The position numbers were made by a program, and so were the translations under genes. The notes below the pieces were generated by a model. It was given only the letters and a program-made list of their open reading frames with translations. It ran no database searches and had not been told where the DNA came from. A stretch of DNA of 64,000 nucleotides, from contig JAATWA010000001.1 in the NCBI GenBank assembly GCA_013361095.1, forward strand, positions 1,351,001 through 1,415,000. The letters are read 5' to 3'. Below are positions 34,920-43,716 of this stretch, one piece after another; position 1 is the first letter of the stretch, and each line of letters starts with the position of its first letter. Origin of the DNA: Pseudanabaena biceps (GTDB lineage Bacteria > Cyanobacteriota > Cyanobacteriia > Pseudanabaenales > Pseudanabaenaceae).

Positions 34920-35528
34920 CTAGAAATACAGTACACGAGCGTCAATTCCCTGCGATCGCAAGAAATGTTTTAAAGACTCGGCGGCATCTCGATTGGTATA
35001 TCCGCCTGCATAGATATAATCACCGCGACCTGACTTTGCTAAAAATGCATTAGGGACAAACTGTCTTATCTGCGCCAAAGATGAAGAGCCAGATCTAGCA
35101 GGAACTGCCGTGATGTAACGATACTGCGATGAGTTCTCAATACTATTAGTTGAGGTATTGTTGGGCAGATAATTTGGCAGGGTTACATAGGGAGAAGTGT
35201 TGATTGACTGGCTAGGTTGAATGGTTTGAGGGGATTGAAAAGCTTGTTGAGCAGCTACGCCTCGCCGTTGCAATTCGCGAGTAACATAGTCGGCAGTTGA
35301 AGAGTCAAATGATCCTGTCACAATTGATGTCCTGCCATTTACCAAAGCAACCACAGGATTAGTCACAACTTGTCTAGCAATGCCTAGGGTTACAGGATTA
35401 TTTCCTGCTATGTAAACGACAACATTACCCAGTTGAGCTTCAGCATTGCTGATCGCTATGTTGTAAATTCCTAGACTAGCGATCGCCGCAGTGATAGCTT
35501 TTTTTGCCCAGTCCGATATTAGTCCCAT
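34920..35528 (-). CDS. exported protein with C-terminal SPOR-like domain
   Basis: A 202-residue protein with an N-terminal signal-like segment (AITAAIASLGIYNIAISNAEAQ). The first domain (VVVYIAGNNPVTLGIARQVV) and the last 60 residues (IYAGGYTNRDAAESLKHFLR, then GIDARVLYF) are small alpha/beta units. The last resembles a SPOR domain, which binds denuded glycan strands of peptidoglycan. The adjacent peptidoglycan-binding gene on the same strand supports a wall-related pair. No other function is visible. Confidence 0.65.
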   Translation of the reverse strand: MGLISDWAKKAITAAIASLGIYNIAISNAEAQLGNVVVYIAGNNPVTLGIARQVVTNPVVALVNGRTSIVTGSFDSSTADYVTRELQRRGVAAQQAFQSPQTIQPSQSINTSPYVTLPNYLPNNTSTNSIENSSQYRYITAVPARSGSSSLAQIRQFVPNAFLAKSGRGDYIYAGGYTNRDAAESLKHFLRSQGIDARVLYF

Positions 35529-35667
35529 CAGTTTTTAGACCTTTAAACCTAAAGCGACTTAATTTTTCATAAACTCAAATAGCTTGGTGTTTTTAATTAT
35601 GCTCAGCTATTTAGCTCAATTCTATCGCAATAAGTAAAGCCCTTATAGCGCTTTGCGCTTTCTCAAA

Positions 35668-35714
35668 ATCTCCAAAGATAAGGCAACGCAAAGCGTTGCC
35701 TTATCTTTGGAGAT
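35668..35714. repeat. perfect 22-bp palindrome, GC-AAA-GC centre
   Basis: Perfect 22-bp arms starting ATCTCCAAAGATAAGGCAAC around AAA. The motif AGCGCTTTGCGCT occurs just before it (35647-35659). Confidence 0.92.
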
Positions 35715-35725
35715 AGGATCAAAAA

Positions 35726-36265
35726 CTATAAATTCCAGCCCTTAGCTAATAGTTTTACAGAAATTTCATCATGCCAATTTTCTAGGAGGGTTGCAAATTC
35801 CTGAGTGTGTAGCCCCTTACACCAGAGCAACAGAGCATCTTCCCCCGTAACTTCGTAATAATTTGGTCTTCTACCAATTTCTTGAAAGCCAAAACTTTTG
35901 TATAGTGCGATCGCTGCCTGATTAGAAACTCGCACTTCCAGAGTTGCCCATTCTAAATTGCGATCGCGAGATTTTTTGAGTAAACCCCAAACAATTGCTC
36001 TCCCCAATCCCTGACCTTGATATTCAGGACGGACAGCCAACATTGTGATGTGTGCTTCTTCGAGAATTGACCAAAGACAGCCAAAGCCTAATAATTCATG
36101 ATCTTCAGTTACTAGTCCCAATACAAGACTGTTAGGGTTATCTATTTCACGCTGATAGGTTTCGAGACTCCAAAAACTGCCCAGACAAGCACAGTCAATT
36201 TCGCGTAGTTGCGACAAAAAGTTTTGATCGATTTCTTTCAAGTAGATTCGATTCTCTGAATTCAT
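35726..36265 (-). CDS. rimI: ribosomal protein S18-alanine N-acetyltransferase (RimI)
   Basis: A 179-residue GNAT acetyltransferase. The acetyl-CoA loop is VRPEYQGQGLGRAIVWGLL, followed by LEVRVSNQAAIALYKSFGF and GRRPNYYEVTGEDALLLW, the pattern of RimI. It acetylates the N-terminus of S18 or similar substrates. The start MNSENRIYLKEID is plausible, with about 10 residues more than short homologues. It is convergent to nothing nearby; the upstream palindrome lies between it and the divergent tauE-like gene. Confidence 0.88.
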   Translation of the reverse strand: MNSENRIYLKEIDQNFLSQLREIDCACLGSFWSLETYQREIDNPNSLVLGLVTEDHELLGFGCLWSILEEAHITMLAVRPEYQGQGLGRAIVWGLLKKSRDRNLEWATLEVRVSNQAAIALYKSFGFQEIGRRPNYYEVTGEDALLLWCKGLHTQEFATLLENWHDEISVKLLAKGWNL

Positions 36266-36332
36266 GTATTAATTCATGTATGGCTTTCAAAACTCGATCC
36301 TTGAGATAAAGCGCTTTGCGCTTTCTTAAAGC

Positions 36333-36387
36333 CCAAGAAAATCTTTGAAAGGATGGCGTTTTGCCATCCTTTCAAAGATTTTCTTGG
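36333..36387. repeat. perfect 25-bp palindrome
   Basis: Perfect 25-bp arms starting CCAAGAAAATCTTTGAAAGG around GTTTT. The short motif AAGCGCTTTGCGCTTT precedes it (36309-36324). It lies between divergent genes. Confidence 0.92.
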
Positions 36388-36476
36388 ACTACACAAAGTA
36401 TCAATAGACTTTAGGTAGCTATATTAACGTGATGTGCGAATCAACATTATCTATATAACAACGGATTGTTTTGCCA

Positions 36477-37343
36477 ATGTCAGAACCAATATTAGTTTTG
36501 ATCCTCAGTGTTGTTAGCTTTTTTGCTTGGATTGTAAGTACATTGGCAGGTGGCGGCAGCCCATTTGTGCTGATTCCTATGGTTAATTTATTAATGGGAG
36601 CCGCATCCGTTCCTCCTGTAATTACAATTGGGATGTTTTTTGGAAACGCTCATCGAGTTTTGATATTTTGGCGCGACATTGATTGGCAACTGACAATGTG
36701 GTATGCCCCTGGCGCGATCGCAGGGGCTATCTTAGGCGCATATACCTTTACCCAAATCCATCTAGATTGGCTGCAATTGGTAATTGGTGTTTTTCTGATT
36801 GCTAGTGCCTTTTTATTTGAGATAGAAAAAAGCCCTGAGAAAAGCGCCGAGCTAAAAACTGATCAAGTTAAAAGTAATGCTGATCAAGATCCTGAGGTTA
36901 CCAGTCAAACAATCGTCCAATCAAAATTTCAGCTTAAAGCTTGGCATATCATGCCCGCAGGTTTTCTCAAAGCCTATGTGTCGGGGTTAGTGGGTACAAC
37001 TGGTCCCGTACTAAACCCTTTTTATCTGCGCTATGGCTTAGTCAAAGAGAAAATGCTGGCGACTAAGGCAACTCACATGACAATTATCCATCTGGTTAAA
37101 ATCATTACCTACGGCGCATTTGCCGCAATGTCCAGAGAACAAATAGTTGCAGGACTCGCGATCGGTTTGTCTGCCATACCCGCAAACCTCGTCGGCAAAG
37201 AAATTCTCAAGCATATGAGTCCACAGCAGTTTCGTCAGCTTGTGTTAGCTTTTATGGCGATCGGCGGGACTTGGATGCTATGGGGACAAAGGGATTTATT
37301 TTTTGATTTGTTTGGAGCTTATCGTCAGCAATTCCCATTGTGA
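36477..37343 (+). CDS. TauE/SafE family sulfite exporter-like membrane protein
   Basis: A 288-residue polytopic membrane protein of the TSUP family. The N-terminal repeat (STLAGGGSPFVLIPMVNLLM) and the second half (YVSGLVGTTGPVLNPFYLRY) show the paired GGG/P motifs of TauE/SafE transporters. About eight membrane helices are present, with a cytoplasmic loop near residues 120-160. I prefer the ATG at 36477 over TTG at 36471. The substrate (sulfite, sulfoacetate or another organic acid) is unknown. Confidence 0.82.
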   Translation: MSEPILVLILSVVSFFAWIVSTLAGGGSPFVLIPMVNLLMGAASVPPVITIGMFFGNAHRVLIFWRDIDWQLTMWYAPGAIAGAILGAYTFTQIHLDWLQLVIGVFLIASAFLFEIEKSPEKSAELKTDQVKSNADQDPEVTSQTIVQSKFQLKAWHIMPAGFLKAYVSGLVGTTGPVLNPFYLRYGLVKEKMLATKATHMTIIHLVKIITYGAFAAMSREQIVAGLAIGLSAIPANLVGKEILKHMSPQQFRQLVLAFMAIGGTWMLWGQRDLFFDLFGAYRQQFPL

Positions 37344-37397
37344 AAACAATTTTGAGATTTTTAGCGCCAAAGGCGCTAAAAATCTCAAAATTGTTTT
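37343..37397. terminator. perfect 26-bp palindrome at the tauE-like stop
   Basis: Perfect 26-bp arms starting AAAACAATTTTGAGATTTTT around CC-AAA-GG, ending in a T-run (TTGTTTTTTT). It starts on the last base of the stop codon. Likely an intrinsic terminator. Confidence 0.85.
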
Positions 37398-37439
37398 TTT
37401 GAAAGCCATCCTACAGTTGGCTTTCAAAAAAACAATTTT
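37387..37439. repeat. second palindrome sharing an arm
   Basis: AAAATTGTTTTTTTGAAAGCC and its complement around ATCCTACAGTT. It shares AAAATTGTTTT with the preceding palindrome, so the two hairpins exclude each other. Confidence 0.8.
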
Positions 37440-37484
37440 TATAGTAAGAATTGTTGGCTTATCATTAAAGCTATACACAGGTGT

Positions 37485-37490
37485 TATAAT
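37485..37490 (+). promoter_or_regulatory. possible -10 element for rpmH
   Basis: TATAAT 49 bp before the rpmH ATG. No clear -35 hexamer at the proper distance. Confidence 0.4.
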
Positions 37491-37538
37491 CAGAAGCCTG
37501 TAAAAATTACACCCTTTGAAAGTAAGTAAATAACAGTT

Positions 37539-37679
37539 ATGACTAAACGTACTTTGCGCGGTAGTGTCCGCAAGAAAAAGCGCACCTCTGGATTTCGTGC
37601 AAGAATGGAATCTCCTACAGGTCGAAGAGTGGTCAGAGCTCGGCGAAGCAAAGGTCGAGTCCGCTTGACAACTGTATAG
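37539..37679 (+). CDS. rpmH: ribosomal protein bL34
   Basis: A 46-residue basic protein, [20 protein letters not shown], then [20 protein letters not shown]. This is the bL34 pattern. It is the first gene of the conserved block rpmH-rnpA-(PH protein)-yidC-jag. Found by direct translation; it is too short for the usual ORF cut-offs. Confidence 0.96.
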   Translation: MTKRTLRGSVRKKKRTSGFRARMESPTGRRVVRARRSKGRVRLTTV

Positions 37680-37782
37680 ACTACTCGAATGTGAACATAG
37701 TTTAAAGCCGTCCTTAAAGTAAAAATTAGTCCGACTTTACACAATTAGTAATTGTTAACTTAATATAATCGTTGACTTTCTG

Positions 37783-38133
37783 GTGCTTCCTAATCAAAAT
37801 CGCCTGCGGCGGCGCGAAGATTTCGCAAAAATATATGCCAACGGCGATCGCTTCAGAGGCAAGTACTTAAACCTAAAAATTTTGGTGGTTCAGAACGAGC
37901 CGAATATCAAAATTGGTATAGTTGTGAGTAAGAAAGTCAGTAAGTTGGCGGTTAGCCGTAATCGATTTAAACGTCAACTCCGCGCTATTTTTCGTCAACT
38001 TCTGTCACAATTAAGGGGCAATCTGCAAATTGTGGTAACTGTGACAACACAAAGTCAACCGAGTTATCAAGAAATTTGTGATGATCTGATGATTTTATTA
38101 ACAAAAGCAAGGGTTTTGCAGCATGGCAGTTAA
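37783..38133 (+). CDS. rnpA: ribonuclease P protein component
   Basis: A 116-residue basic protein that assists the catalytic RNA in tRNA 5' processing. It has LRRREDFAKIYANGDRFRGK near the N-terminus and the RNR-type motif KLAVSRNRFKRQLRAIFRQL. The start is GTG at 37783. It ends inside the next gene, with an 11-bp overlap. Confidence 0.93.
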   Translation: MLPNQNRLRRREDFAKIYANGDRFRGKYLNLKILVVQNEPNIKIGIVVSKKVSKLAVSRNRFKRQLRAIFRQLLSQLRGNLQIVVTVTTQSQPSYQEICDDLMILLTKARVLQHGS

Positions 38134-38521
38134 TGAGACTGTTTATTACGAAGGCGCGCCCCATATTGGCGATCTAATTATTAGCGTGCTAATAAGTTTT
38201 TTTGTAATCACAATTCCCTTCGGCGTTGCCGCGATCGCTAGAGCGCTTTGGTTGAGATATCGCATCACTGATCGTCGTATCACCGTGACAGGTGGTTGGA
38301 TGGGACGCAATCGTACAGACATTGTCTATGCTGAAATATCTAAAATAGTCACAGTGCCTCGTGGTTTAGGGGCTTGGGGTGATATGGTTCTCACCCTCAA
38401 AGATGGTTCTCGTTTAGAGCTGAAAGCCATGCCAAAATTTCGCGAAACCTATGAATATATTGAATCAAAACTAAGCCTCAAAGCACAGGAAGTAAGCGGC
38501 GCGATTAGCGGCAATGCTTAA
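38123..38521 (+). CDS. PH-like domain membrane protein between rnpA and yidC
   Basis: A 132-residue protein with one or two membrane helices (about 17-45) and a bacterial PH-like domain (RYRITDRRITVTGGWMGRNR, then DGSRLELKAMPKF). This gene is found in the same place in many cyanobacteria. It overlaps rnpA by 11 bp, implying coupled translation. The role is not known; a link to membrane protein insertion is inferred from context. Confidence 0.82.
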   Translation: MAVNETVYYEGAPHIGDLIISVLISFFVITIPFGVAAIARALWLRYRITDRRITVTGGWMGRNRTDIVYAEISKIVTVPRGLGAWGDMVLTLKDGSRLELKAMPKFRETYEYIESKLSLKAQEVSGAISGNA

Positions 38522-38620
38522 AAAGGTTTAACATATCAAATAAAGCTGCCACATGGTACCTTTAGCTCTTGGTGGATCACTAGCTACCATTCTGATGCAA
38601 ACACAACAGTAAATTAGACA

Positions 38621-39901
38621 ATGGACTTCGGTGTAGGTTTTCTTTCTAACAATATAATGCTGCCGTTCCTAGATTTTTTCTACGGCATCGTTCCAAACTA
38701 TGGGCTGGCAATTATAGCCTTGACTTTGGTAGTACGTTTTGTATTGTTTCCTGTTAGCGCTAATCAGCTTCGCAGTATGCGGCGGATGAAAATTGCTAAT
38801 CCTGTGATGCAACAAAGGATTAAAGAAGTTCAAGAAAGATACAAGAGTGATCCTGCTAAGCAGCAAGAAGAGCTAGCCAAGGTTAATTCGGCAAACTTTA
38901 AAGAATTTGGCAATCCTTTGTCTGGATGCTTGCCAGCCATAGTTCAGTTACCGATTTTGTTTGCATTGTTTGCTACCTTAAGGGGATCGCCATTTGCTGA
39001 TATCAATTACTCCCTAACTTTTCAAATCACAGCTTCGGATGCTCAGGCTCAACACCAAGCGTTTACGTCCCCTAGTCAAAATGTTTATTTTGCTGATCGT
39101 GTCCATTACCCAGTATTAGCGACAGCATTAAACGGAACCACGTTACGAGTCGGCGAAGAATCAAAAATTATTTTGCAGACTTCTCAAGGTCAAGATTTCA
39201 AGGCTCTTTCGGCTGAGTATCCAGATATCGAATTAAATCCTGTTTTAAAAGTTACTAAGGGTCAAGAATTCGCAGAAGTTTCTGAAGATGGTACTTTAAT
39301 CGCTAAGCAGGCTGGTGAAGCCACAGTGCAAGTTACAGTTCCTGGACTAGCTTCAAACAAAGGATTTTTGTTTATTAAAGCTCTTGGTAAAACTGGTGTT
39401 ACCAATGCGGATGGCAGTATTAACTGGGACATCGTTGTCATGGTCTTAGGTTTTGGTATTAGTCTCTATGCTAACCAATCTATTTCTAGTGGTTCTACGC
39501 CAAAGCCTAGCAACCCAGCCCCCGAGGCATCTCAACAAGAAACAATGAACAAACTCACTCCAATCATTTTCTCTGGAATGTTTTTGTTTTTCCCTCTGCC
39601 TTCAGGTGTCATGCTCTATATGTTGATTGCTAACATATTTCAAACCCTACAAGCTTTTATTGTTGCGAAGGAGCCACTTCCCGAAAATCTTCAAAAATTA
39701 GTAGCAGTATCCGCCAACTCATCAACGATTTCTCAGCCTAGCGTTAAATCTAAAATTAATTCAGATAATAAATCTGATGCTAGTAAAACAACGATTGATA
39801 CTAAGGCAAGTTCAACTGTTGTTGATGATGATCCCAAATCTCCTACCAAATCAGCTTTACCGTTTGAACCTAACTCTTCTAAAAAGAAGAAAAAAAATTA
39901 A
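38621..39901 (+). CDS. yidC: membrane protein insertase YidC
   Basis: A 426-residue Oxa1-family insertase acting on thylakoid and plasma membranes. The N-terminal helices (PFLDFFYGIVPNYGLAIIAL) contain the conserved positive residue R40 in VVRFVLFPVSANQL. After the second hydrophobic hairpin comes an insertion (about 145-270) that resembles a bacterial Ig-like (Big_2) fold: LKVTKGQEFAEVSEDGTLIA, then KQAGEATVQVTVPG. The remaining helices (NKLTPIIFSGMFLFFPLPSG) are typical. The tail is Lys-rich. It is followed by a palindrome-like repeat and the jag gene. Confidence 0.92.
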   Translation: MDFGVGFLSNNIMLPFLDFFYGIVPNYGLAIIALTLVVRFVLFPVSANQLRSMRRMKIANPVMQQRIKEVQERYKSDPAKQQEELAKVNSANFKEFGNPLSGCLPAIVQLPILFALFATLRGSPFADINYSLTFQITASDAQAQHQAFTSPSQNVYFADRVHYPVLATALNGTTLRVGEESKIILQTSQGQDFKALSAEYPDIELNPVLKVTKGQEFAEVSEDGTLIAKQAGEATVQVTVPGLASNKGFLFIKALGKTGVTNADGSINWDIVVMVLGFGISLYANQSISSGSTPKPSNPAPEASQQETMNKLTPIIFSGMFLFFPLPSGVMLYMLIANIFQTLQAFIVAKEPLPENLQKLVAVSANSSTISQPSVKSKINSDNKSDASKTTIDTKASSTVVDDDPKSPTKSALPFEPNSSKKKKKN

Positions 39902-39977
39902 CTACTAAACAAAGGCATTGATGTTATTTATCTTTGTTTTCGGTTTATAGCGATTGCCACTTGCTTTAGACAAAACC

Positions 39978-40031
39978 AAAACCCAAGAAATGAATGAAGT
40001 TGCAAAGCGCCTTGATTCATTTCTTGGGTTT
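39978..40031. repeat. palindrome with decayed centre
   Basis: AAACCCAAGAAATGAAT and its complement with a 20-nt loop containing TTGCAAAGCGCC. It lies between yidC and jag. Confidence 0.85.
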
Positions 40032-40101
40032 AATTCCTAGTACACTTAACGTTAGTTATAAGTGATGTCGAATCGATGATCCTTACCTGTAATTTATCTA
40101 G

Positions 40102-40614
40102 GTGGCATATATGCAAGATGCATCAATAGGTTCGACTTGGCTAAAGCAACTTCTAGTTTTAATGGGTTATGGTAACTCAGAAGTTTTTTCTTCAGAAGTT
40201 GATATACATCAGCAGGATAGTCCAACAAACTACTGGTTAGAGATCAAATCTGACAGTCTCAATGAGCAGCAAACTCAGAGATTAATTGGTCAAGATGGCG
40301 CGGTACTTGACGCTTTGCAATATCTCGCAAGTATATTGCTGAATAACCATACTGTTGCTCCCACACCTCAAGAAATTCATAATTTCTATACCATTGAGTT
40401 AAACGGCTATAGACAAAAACGATTAGCAGATCTTCAAAGATTAGCGGACAATGCAGTTTGTCAAGTTCGTGAAACGAAGACTGATTTTATAATCAATCAC
40501 TTGTCGTCCCCAGATCGACGACATATTCATCAGCTTCTAGAAGAATTTTCTGATATTGAAACCTTCAGTCAAGGAAAAGAACCAAATCGTCACTTAGTTG
40601 TTAAGTTGGTGTAA
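40102..40614 (+). CDS. jag: RNA-binding protein Jag/KhpB (KH and R3H domains)
   Basis: A 170-residue protein with a KH-type domain (LIGQDGAVLDALQYLASILL) and an R3H domain (ELNGYRQKRLADLQRLADNA, ending SPDRRHIHQLL). In other bacteria Jag/KhpB partners KhpA and affects cell elongation. The start may be GTG at 40102 or ATG at 40111. It is the fifth gene of the rpmH-yidC block, as is common. Confidence 0.88.
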   Translation: MAYMQDASIGSTWLKQLLVLMGYGNSEVFSSEVDIHQQDSPTNYWLEIKSDSLNEQQTQRLIGQDGAVLDALQYLASILLNNHTVAPTPQEIHNFYTIELNGYRQKRLADLQRLADNAVCQVRETKTDFIINHLSSPDRRHIHQLLEEFSDIETFSQGKEPNRHLVVKLV

Positions 40615-40623
40615 ACAAATCTC

Positions 40624-41124
40624 ATGGAAAAATTATATATCCCCCAAATTGCTAAATCTGTAGATGCAACTGAAACCTTTGACTTTAAAGAGTTTATTGA
40701 AGGCTTAGAAACTTTAACTCCTGTGCAAGGGGTGATTAGTGTGCGCCATGTCGGTACATTTCTTTCCGTAACCGCTAAAGCTTCTACAATTATGACCTTG
40801 ACTTGCGATCGCACATTAGTCCAATTCAATTACAGACTAGTGATTGATAAATCTGAAAAAATATTGCTATCAGATGCTTTACCAGAAGGTGACTACCCCA
40901 AAGAAAGAGAAATAGAAACAGGAGATTTAGTGGAGTCACTTTCACCTAGCGGTTATTTTGATCCTGCTATATGGCTATACGAGCAGATGATATTGGCAAT
41001 TCCTTATCCTAAGATCGCGCCAGATGCGCCTGCTCTTGAGTTGTCAGACAAAACCACTAGTCCAGATTTAAATGTTGATAAGCGTTGGGCAGTATTAAAT
41101 TCATTACAGCTTTCTGACCAGTAA
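40624..41124 (+). CDS. YceD family (DUF177) protein
   Basis: A 166-residue protein 9 bp after jag. LTPVQGVISVRHVGTFLSVT followed by IMTLTCDRTLVQFNYRL fits the YceD/DUF177 family, which elsewhere is linked to rpmF and 23S rRNA processing. The paired Cys residues of some members are not all present. The role is likely in ribosome biogenesis by homology. Confidence 0.82.
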   Translation: MEKLYIPQIAKSVDATETFDFKEFIEGLETLTPVQGVISVRHVGTFLSVTAKASTIMTLTCDRTLVQFNYRLVIDKSEKILLSDALPEGDYPKEREIETGDLVESLSPSGYFDPAIWLYEQMILAIPYPKIAPDAPALELSDKTTSPDLNVDKRWAVLNSLQLSDQ

Positions 41125-41142
41125 ATATGTTGCTTAAGGTAA

Positions 41143-42285
41143 GTGAATAAGATGAATAGTGCTAAAGTTTTGGCGATCGCGGAGTCATCAATGGGACATA
41201 AAACCCACATAATGACTATGCAAAATTACTTTACCTCATCTTTATGCCATGTTGATATTTGCTGGAATGATCAACAAAAAGAACTGATTGTTAAAATTAT
41301 TAATAAGATTCTAAATTTTAGAATTCCAAATAAATTTTTGCAAGTCCATAATTTAGATTTATTTCGCTTGAGAGCGCAGATTAGTTATGGACTACTAGCT
41401 CGAAGATTAATAGCTAGAAAATCTAAGCTTAATAGTTATAATGTTTTGTTTTTTCATACTCAAGCGCTAGCCTGTTTTTCTCTTGATTTGCTAAAAAATA
41501 CACCCACCGTGGTCAGTATTGATATGACCAATATTCAAGCTGCTTTAGAATCTGGCAACAATAAATTTAAGTGGACTTATAAACCAAACATATACATAGA
41601 AAAATTAATTTATCAAAGGTCTGCAAAAATATTAACTTGGACAGAGTGGGCGCGTAATTCTGTAATTAATGACTATGATATTCAGCCTGAAAAAGTTCAA
41701 GTAATTCCTCCTGGCGTTGATATAAAGTCTCTACAATTTTCAGAGCGATATAATCAACCTAGCGTAGAGCCCTATCAGATTTTATTTGTTGGTGGTGATT
41801 TCAAGCGAAAAGGTGGAGAGGACTTACTTCAAGTCTTTTTAGATAAATTTGCTAGCCAAGCAGTTTTGCATATTGTTACTTTAGATAAGATCGATTGCAT
41901 CCATCCTAATGTGCATATATACAATCAAGTGACTGCTTATACTCCTCAGTGGTATGAGCTATATCAAAAAGCTGATGCATTTGTTATGCCTACCTATGGA
42001 GATGCTTTTGGTTTAGTGTTTATTGAGGCTATGGCGGCAGGATTGCCTATAATTGCTTGTAATCTCACGCAAACTAAAGAAATTGTCAAAGACGGCGAGA
42101 CTGGTTTTCTCATTCCCCCTGGCGATCGCTTAGAGCTTAGTAATAAGCTACAAATATTAATTAACAACCCAAGCTTAGGTAAGCAAATGGGAATTAGAGC
42201 TAGGCAATTAGCTGAGATGAATTTTGATACGCAGAAAAACTTTCAAAAGATAGAATCTATATTTGAGCAACTGAGCCAAACCTAA
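41143..42285 (+). CDS. glycosyltransferase family 4
   Basis: A 380-residue GT-B glycosyltransferase. The acceptor half has IAESSMGHKTHIMTMQNYF. The donor half has VQVIPPGVDIKSL, LFVGGDFKRKGGEDLL, and the EX7E motif in FGLVFIEAMAAGLPIIACNL. Start is GTG at 41143 or ATG at 41152. It overlaps the next glycosyltransferase gene by one base (TAATG). Probably acts on cell-surface polysaccharide; the sugar is unknown. Confidence 0.85.
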   Translation: MNKMNSAKVLAIAESSMGHKTHIMTMQNYFTSSLCHVDICWNDQQKELIVKIINKILNFRIPNKFLQVHNLDLFRLRAQISYGLLARRLIARKSKLNSYNVLFFHTQALACFSLDLLKNTPTVVSIDMTNIQAALESGNNKFKWTYKPNIYIEKLIYQRSAKILTWTEWARNSVINDYDIQPEKVQVIPPGVDIKSLQFSERYNQPSVEPYQILFVGGDFKRKGGEDLLQVFLDKFASQAVLHIVTLDKIDCIHPNVHIYNQVTAYTPQWYELYQKADAFVMPTYGDAFGLVFIEAMAAGLPIIACNLTQTKEIVKDGETGFLIPPGDRLELSNKLQILINNPSLGKQMGIRARQLAEMNFDTQKNFQKIESIFEQLSQT

Positions 42286-43424
42286 TGAAAATATTGCTAA
42301 CTATCCATCATGAATTAGATCCTAACTTGGGTGCTCCTGGAGTGACTTGGCGAGTTGGAGAGGAATACAAGAAGTTAGGACATGAAGTTAGCTATTTTTC
42401 GTTTGACGATCTTCCCAAATTCTTACCCGGTATTGCCAAAATTATATTATTTCCAGAGTTTGTCGCATATAAAGTCGCTTCCTTAGCCAATAAAGGAGAA
42501 ATCGATATTCTGGACGCCTCCACTGGTGATGCTTGGCTTTGGGCAAAATTAAGTCAATTATGGCAAAGAAAAAAGTCTTCTAAAACTGTTCCGTTGCTAG
42601 TCACTAGAAGTCATGGCCTAGAACATACTGTGCACCTTCAGCTATTGGAAGAAGTAAAACGAGGCAACATGAAACTTAGTTGGAAGTATCCGCTCTATCA
42701 TGGAGGATTTCGTTTATGGGAAGTTGATAATTCTTTGCGTTTAGCAAATTTAGTCCTGCTTTTAAATGATTACGATTTAGAGTATTCCGTGAAACAACTC
42801 AAAGTCGATCGCGATCGCACACAGATTGTTAAGAATGGGATTTCAGATACTCTACTTAATTTGCCAATGCCTAAAATTTTAGACAACTCAAAGATTCGCA
42901 TTGCTCACATTGGAAGTTATATACCCCGCAAGGGAATACATTATAGTGTGCCTGCTTTAAACTCAATTTTGAAAAACTTCCCTAATGTTGAAGTTACTTT
43001 CTTAGGCACGATAGTTCCCAAAGAAAGAGTGCTTGCAGATTTTGATCCTGCAATTACTGACCGAATCCATGTTGTACCAACTTATCAAAATAGTGAACTC
43101 CCACACTTATTAGCCGAGCACTCAATCCATCTGTTCCCTTCACTTTCTGAAGGATTTGGATTAGCTGTAGTAGAAGCAATGGCTTGCGGTTTAGTTCCAA
43201 TTGTCACAGAGATTCCTGGACCTACGGAAATTGTCAAACATGACTTTGATGCGATCGTGATTCCGCCTCGAAACACTTCTGCTATTGAAGATGCAATTAT
43301 AAAACTAATTAGCGATCACAACTACTTAGAAAAACTGCGTACTAATGCTTATCAAACTGCTCAACAATATTCTTGGTCTGGCATCGCTAAAAGCACTTTA
43401 GAGTTATACAAGAAATATATATAG
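42285..43424 (+). CDS. glycosyltransferase family 4
   Basis: A 379-residue GT-B enzyme. The N-terminal part begins ILLTIHHELDPNLGAPGVTW. The donor part includes RIAHIGSYIPRKGIHYSVPA and FPSLSEGFGLAVVEAMACGL with the EX7E motif. It is translationally coupled to the preceding gene. The function is expected to be in surface glycan synthesis, inferred only from the pair. A 292-bp AT-rich gap follows. Confidence 0.85.
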   Translation: MKILLTIHHELDPNLGAPGVTWRVGEEYKKLGHEVSYFSFDDLPKFLPGIAKIILFPEFVAYKVASLANKGEIDILDASTGDAWLWAKLSQLWQRKKSSKTVPLLVTRSHGLEHTVHLQLLEEVKRGNMKLSWKYPLYHGGFRLWEVDNSLRLANLVLLLNDYDLEYSVKQLKVDRDRTQIVKNGISDTLLNLPMPKILDNSKIRIAHIGSYIPRKGIHYSVPALNSILKNFPNVEVTFLGTIVPKERVLADFDPAITDRIHVVPTYQNSELPHLLAEHSIHLFPSLSEGFGLAVVEAMACGLVPIVTEIPGPTEIVKHDFDAIVIPPRNTSAIEDAIIKLISDHNYLEKLRTNAYQTAQQYSWSGIAKSTLELYKKYI

Positions 43425-43716
43425 AGTTTCACCTTTTCTTAATCATAAAAAATCTCAACAGACTACGTTTTAACTTATTTATTTCTATAATCTTGTAATT
43501 ATTCAGGTTTGGTTTATAAAGCCAGACAAAATTAAATATAAAATTCATAGTCAAGATCTATAAATTTTATTTGTGTCCAACCACTTACCAACAAAAACAC
43601 TTTTCTCTTTTACTAAAACGTATGACAATATACGTCAAATAGCGATTATAAATTTTAGTTAAATAGACTATAATGCTTTGAGATTAGTTAACGATCAAAG
43701 AGTTGATCACTAAGTT
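43425..43716. other. 292-bp AT-rich spacer
   Basis: AT-rich spacer between the glycosyltransferase pair and the sensor gene, without HIP1 sites or palindromes. It presumably carries the promoter of the sensor gene; no clear hexamer pair was chosen. Confidence 0.5.
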
